This document shows, one piece after another, positions 6,374-9,069 of a DNA stretch of 9,069 nt (position 1 is its first letter; each line of letters opens with the position of its first letter). A program made the position numbers and the translations under genes. Source of the DNA: CAVZLD01 sp964522605 (GTDB taxonomy: Bacteria > Planctomycetota > Planctomycetia > Pirellulales > Pirellulaceae); assembly GCA_964522605.1 (NCBI GenBank), contig CAZFWV010000283.1, positions 1 through 9,069 of the forward strand. The letters run 5' to 3'. Below the pieces are notes generated by a model that saw nothing but the letters and a program-made list of their open reading frames with translations, did not search any database and was not told where the DNA came from.

Positions 6374-7392
6374 AGCCAGCCGCGCCGACGGAACACATAA
6401 ACCATGACGCCAGCAATCAGGGCGCAAAGGAGCCAGAACATCCCATAGCTGTAGCGCCAGCGGTTCTCCGGGATTGGCATGTTCATGCCGTAGACGCCCG
6501 CGAGAAATGTCAGCGGCAGGAAGATTGTCCCGATGATCGTCAGCACCTTCATGACCTCGTTCAGTCGGCTGGAGACAACCGACAGATAGGTCTCCGTTAG
6601 CGATCCGGCGACTTCCCGGTAGGTCTCGATCAAATCGATAATCTGCACACAATGGTCATAGATATCGCGGAAATAAGGCTGCGTTGCTTCGGCAAGGCAT
6701 TCGTGTTTCTCGCGCTGGAGTTGCGATACCAATTCACGCGTCGGCCAAGCAGCGCGGCGCAGCAGTAACAGGTCGCGCCGCACACAATGTACGCGTTCCA
6801 GCGTATGCTCCTTTGGCTCAACGAGTAGTTCTTCTTCGATTTCCTCGAGAGTTTCGTTGCAGCGATCGAGCATGGGGAAGTAGCTGTCGATGATCGCGTC
6901 GAGCAAGGAATACAGCAGAAAGCTGACATCGCTCTCGCGCAACTTCGAACCGGCAGTTTGCAGACGGCGGCGAATCGGCCCGACTGCGTCACCCGGCACC
7001 GATTGGAACGTCAATAGGGTCGAGCGGCCCAGAAAAATGCTGATCTGCTCGCTAATCAACTCGTCCTCCTGGACCTCGACAGCTCGAGCGACGATGAACA
7101 GACGCCCCGGTTGTCCCTCGGACGCCGGGTAATCCTCCACCTTCGGACGTTGTACCGTGTGCAGCACATCCTCCAGTGCCAAAGGATGTAGCTGGTACTT
7201 ATCGGCTAGGGCCTGAACCACATCAACGTCGGTCAATCCTTCGACGTTAATCCAGCGGGTGCGTGCCCATGACGGGCGGTGCGATTCGACAAAACCGGGG
7301 ACGTCGTGGACCTCCTGCACCTGGCATTGCTCGGCAGAATAGTCAACGCACGTGACACGCGTCGGATACGGGGCATTGAAGGGTGTAATCAT
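6370..7392 (-). CDS. corA: CorA-family magnesium/cobalt channel
   Basis: A 340-residue protein with the complete CorA layout: a cytoplasmic alpha/beta N-terminal domain (for example HPLALEDVLHTVQRPKVEDY and LLTFQSVPGD), a long helical willow/stalk region (roughly 160-280), and two C-terminal transmembrane helices (~281-301 and ~315-335). The first helix ends in the invariant selectivity motif GMN (302-304, in GVYGMNMPIPEN), followed by the short periplasmic loop with MPIPENRW and a basic C-terminus RRRGWL. Family members are homopentameric inner-membrane channels for Mg2+ (also Co2+/Ni2+). The ATG start at 7392 gives the usual N-terminal length, although the upstream bases (GGCAGAACGGCCC) are a poor ribosome-binding site. 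The gene stands alone: it is divergent from the lyase gene and convergent with the TPR remnant, sharing the four bases CTAG with the remnant's stop. Confidence 0.96.
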   Translation of the reverse strand: MITPFNAPYPTRVTCVDYSAEQCQVQEVHDVPGFVESHRPSWARTRWINVEGLTDVDVVQALADKYQLHPLALEDVLHTVQRPKVEDYPASEGQPGRLFIVARAVEVQEDELISEQISIFLGRSTLLTFQSVPGDAVGPIRRRLQTAGSKLRESDVSFLLYSLLDAIIDSYFPMLDRCNETLEEIEEELLVEPKEHTLERVHCVRRDLLLLRRAAWPTRELVSQLQREKHECLAEATQPYFRDIYDHCVQIIDLIETYREVAGSLTETYLSVVSSRLNEVMKVLTIIGTIFLPLTFLAGVYGMNMPIPENRWRYSYGMFWLLCALIAGVMVYVFRRRGWL

Positions 7393-7482
7393 GGGCCGTT
7401 CTGCCGCGAAGAGGATACCGATTCTCGATTGCGCTGCCAGAGTCCTTTGACCTCAATAGAACACATTTCGAAACCGTCATTC

Positions 7483-7550
7483 GGGAGGGCGAGGCTCCTG
7501 CCGAGCCGAAAGTGCGGTAAATCGCGGCTCGGCAGGAGCCGCACCCTCCC
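7483..7550. repeat. Large intergenic inverted repeat (GAGGCTCCTGCCGAGCC type)
   Basis: The left arm 7483-7508 (GGGAGGGCGAGGCTCCTGCC, then GAGCCG) and right arm 7525-7550 (CGGCTCGGCAGGAGCC, then GCACCCTCCC) are reverse complements over 26 bases with two mismatches. A 16-base loop AAAGTGCGGTAAATCG separates them. The resulting stem is far stronger than a normal terminator and has no T-tract. From memory, very similar palindromes occur in many copies between genes of Planctomycetes and Verrucomicrobia and create spurious short ORFs. It is probably a dispersed REP/MITE-like element. I cannot count genome copies from this window. Confidence 0.85.
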
Positions 7551-7641
7551 AGGTTTGAAGTGCGCCCGAAAGGAGCCATCGCGTTCTCGACAACACGGTT
7601 CACGCGTAGTTCTGTTGAACTCCCAGTACATTCTTTGATTG

Positions 7642-7670
7642 GACATCGGTGAATCCTCTTGATGTACAAT
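7642..7670 (+). promoter_or_regulatory. Possible promoter of the lyase gene
   Basis: TACAAT at 7665-7670 is one base from the sigma-70 -10 consensus TATAAT. The best -35 at normal 17-base spacing is GACATC (7642-7647), a weak match; TTGGAC at 7639-7644 is closer to TTGACA but leaves a 20-base spacer. The -10 lies about 75 bases before the start codon. This is tentative. Confidence 0.25.
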
Positions 7671-7744
7671 ACCGCTTGCCGTTGCACAGAGCGCCAACTC
7701 GATCAGTTTGCCATTTTTCACGCGTATCTACCAGGGTCTCATTC

Positions 7745-9069
7745 ATGTTTATCCGAGCAATCGCGCTGGTCGCATGCCTCGCCACGGTGAACAATGTCGT
7801 TCGATCTGCAGATCGCGAGATGGAGCATCTGACGCGCGGCATGGTTGCGGTCGAGTTGCCTGAAGGAGGGGTGTACGTTGGGTGGAGGTTCTTGGGGACG
7901 GATCCGGATTCAATTGCATTCAATCTGTATCGCACCGTCGACGGCCAAGACGCGGTTCAAGTCAACGCAACTCCGATCTCGGGAGCGACGAACTTTGTCG
8001 ACCGTTCGGCGGATACGAACGCGAAAGGGCAATACTTTGTTTGCCCCGTGGTCGAAGGCGAGGAACTGCCACCCTCGAAGGCGGTTGAAGTCTGGCAGCA
8101 AGAGTTTCTCGAAATCCCCATCCAGCCGGTCCCCCAGTACCGACCAGGGGATGCGTCCGTTGGCGATTTGGATGGCGACGGTGAATACGAGATTGTCCTA
8201 CATCAGACATCGAGTCCGCGCGACAACGCGCACCCTGGAATTACGGGCACTCCGATTCTTGACGCCTATAAACTCGATGGAACGCACCTGTGGCGCATCG
8301 ATTTGGGAATCAACATTCGAGACGGAGAGCACTACACTCAGTTCATGGTTTATGACCTGGATGGTGATGGTGTTGCGGAACTGGCTTGCAAGACGGCCGA
8401 CGGAACTGTGGATGGCCAGGGCACGGTGATTGGCGATGAGTCGAAGGACTGGCGCAATCACGATCGGGAGAGCCGCCGGTACGGCCGAATTCTCGATGGT
8501 CCGGAGTATTTGACGATCTTCGACGGAAGCAGCGGCGCGGCGCTAAAAACGGTCGACTACGTGCCTGGTCGCGAACCGATCAACGGCTGGGGTGGAATTG
8601 GTGGAAACGGTGGCAACGATGACTATGGCAACCGGTGTGATCGCTTCCTGGCGTGTGTCGCCTATTTGGATGGTGAGCACCCGAGTCTTGTGATGTGTCG
8701 CGGTGTTTACGGCCGCACCGTTCTGGCAGCGTGGGATTGGCGCAATGATGAACTGACTCATCGTTGGACCTTCGACTCGGGAATCAGTTATCCTCCGTTC
8801 GTGAATGCGTCTCCGTATTCCGGGATGGGAGGCCATTCTCTGTCCGTGGCCGATGTGGATGCGGACGGGAAGGACGAAATCGTCTACCATTCCATGGTTG
8901 TGGATGACGACGGTACGGGTCTGTATTCCACAGGGCTTCGCCATGGTGACTCGATGCATATCAGTGACATGGATCCCGATCGACCAGGGCTCGAAGTTTT
9001 TACGGTTCACGAAAATGAAGCAGCCACTGTACGATTCGGAACGCCTGGGGCCGCGATGCGAGATGCCGG
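7745..9069 (+). CDS. PL11 rhamnogalacturonan lyase, C-terminus cut off by window edge
   Basis: An open frame of 441 codons running off the right edge; family members are around 600 residues, so roughly the last quarter to third is missing. Residues 1-22 form a Sec signal peptide (MFIRAIALVACLATVNNVV, cleavage likely after RSA). A beta-rich N-terminal domain begins EHLTRGMVAVELPEGGVYVG. The eight-bladed propeller core follows, with acidic calcium-binding loops GDLDGDGEYE (140-149), YDLDGDGVAE (203-212) and ADVDADGKDE (369-378). Hallmark PL11 segments are DYGNRCDRFLACVAYLDGE (from 293), CRGVYGRTVLAAWDWR, and STGLRHGDSMHISDMDPD. The family (Bacillus subtilis YesW/YesX) cleaves the rhamnogalacturonan I backbone of pectin by beta-elimination, here presumably outside the cytoplasm. 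The start is ATG 7745 with AGGG eight bases before it. No sugar transporter or regulator is in view, so a pectin-utilisation cluster, if any, lies beyond the right edge. Confidence 0.93.
   Translation, partial: MFIRAIALVACLATVNNVVRSADREMEHLTRGMVAVELPEGGVYVGWRFLGTDPDSIAFNLYRTVDGQDAVQVNATPISGATNFVDRSADTNAKGQYFVCPVVEGEELPPSKAVEVWQQEFLEIPIQPVPQYRPGDASVGDLDGDGEYEIVLHQTSSPRDNAHPGITGTPILDAYKLDGTHLWRIDLGINIRDGEHYTQFMVYDLDGDGVAELACKTADGTVDGQGTVIGDESKDWRNHDRESRRYGRILDGPEYLTIFDGSSGAALKTVDYVPGREPINGWGGIGGNGGNDDYGNRCDRFLACVAYLDGEHPSLVMCRGVYGRTVLAAWDWRNDELTHRWTFDSGISYPPFVNASPYSGMGGHSLSVADVDADGKDEIVYHSMVVDDDGTGLYSTGLRHGDSMHISDMDPDRPGLEVFTVHENEAATVRFGTPGAAMRDA

Larger units (their letters stand above)
7393..7744. 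other. corA / lyase divergent intergenic region
   Basis: This 352-base gap must hold the promoters of both divergent genes. About 68 bases of it are the inverted-repeat element at 7483-7550. No real gene was recognised. Short frames that cross the element on either strand read phrases such as GSAGASPSR, which is what this kind of repeat yields when translated, and are not credible proteins. Confidence 0.5.

Noticed and set aside
7389..7721. Minus-strand open frames across the corA/lyase gap
   Set aside because: They run through the inverted repeat and read repeat-derived phrases such as RLGRSLALP and GSAGASPSR. These are typical spurious products of such palindromes.
7845..8429. A 194-codon plus-strand frame overlapping the lyase
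   Set aside because: It is an out-of-frame shadow of the PL11 gene, with a low-complexity Arg/Ser/Thr-rich translation.
8543..9010. A 155-codon minus-strand frame
   Set aside because: It is antisense to the PL11 core, including its conserved calcium-binding and DYGNR segments.

Overview
The window is moderately GC-rich bacterial chromosome. It holds six recognisable protein genes, one degraded gene and two repeat structures. The sequence gives no direct taxonomic marker. A near-palindromic intergenic element of the GAGGCTCCTGCCGAGCC type, the MoxR/DUF58/transglutaminase cluster, and a secreted PL11 rhamnogalacturonan lyase together suggest a free-living, polysaccharide-degrading Gram-negative of the Planctomycetes/Verrucomicrobia kind or a related phylum. 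This placement is inference.

Layout. Positions 1-196 are non-coding and open with a 37-base-period GC-rich repeat. Positions 197-4562 are a three-gene minus-strand cluster, transcribed from high to low coordinates: MoxR AAA+ ATPase, DUF58 protein, then a TgpA-type membrane transglutaminase. Both junctions are 4-base ATGA stop/start overlaps, so translation is probably coupled. A gap of about 295 bases separates this cluster from an upstream minus-strand gene for a PstS-type phosphate-binding lipoprotein (4858-5904). A weak Pho-box-like direct repeat lies about 60 bases upstream of pstS.

From about 6125 to 6373, on the plus strand, lies the broken C-terminal end of a tetratricopeptide-repeat gene, interrupted by an in-frame TAG. 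Its final stop overlaps the stop of the convergent corA gene (6370-7392, minus strand), a CorA-family Mg2+/Co2+ channel with an intact GMN motif. The 352-base gap between corA and the divergent last gene carries the 68-base inverted-repeat element. From 7745 to the window edge, on the plus strand, is a signal-peptide-bearing PL11 rhamnogalacturonan lyase that is cut off at its C-terminus.

How the genes relate. The MoxR/DUF58/transglutaminase trio is a widespread conserved unit, presumed to act in an envelope or chaperone-like process. PstS serves phosphate capture, CorA divalent cation uptake, and the lyase pectin (RG-I) breakdown. Apart from the trio these look like unrelated housekeeping or nutrient genes. 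I see no phage, CRISPR, transposase or defence genes, and no convincing undescribed multi-gene system. The most informative oddities are the TPR pseudogene, the repeat elements, and the Glu in place of the usual catalytic Asp of the transglutaminase triad.
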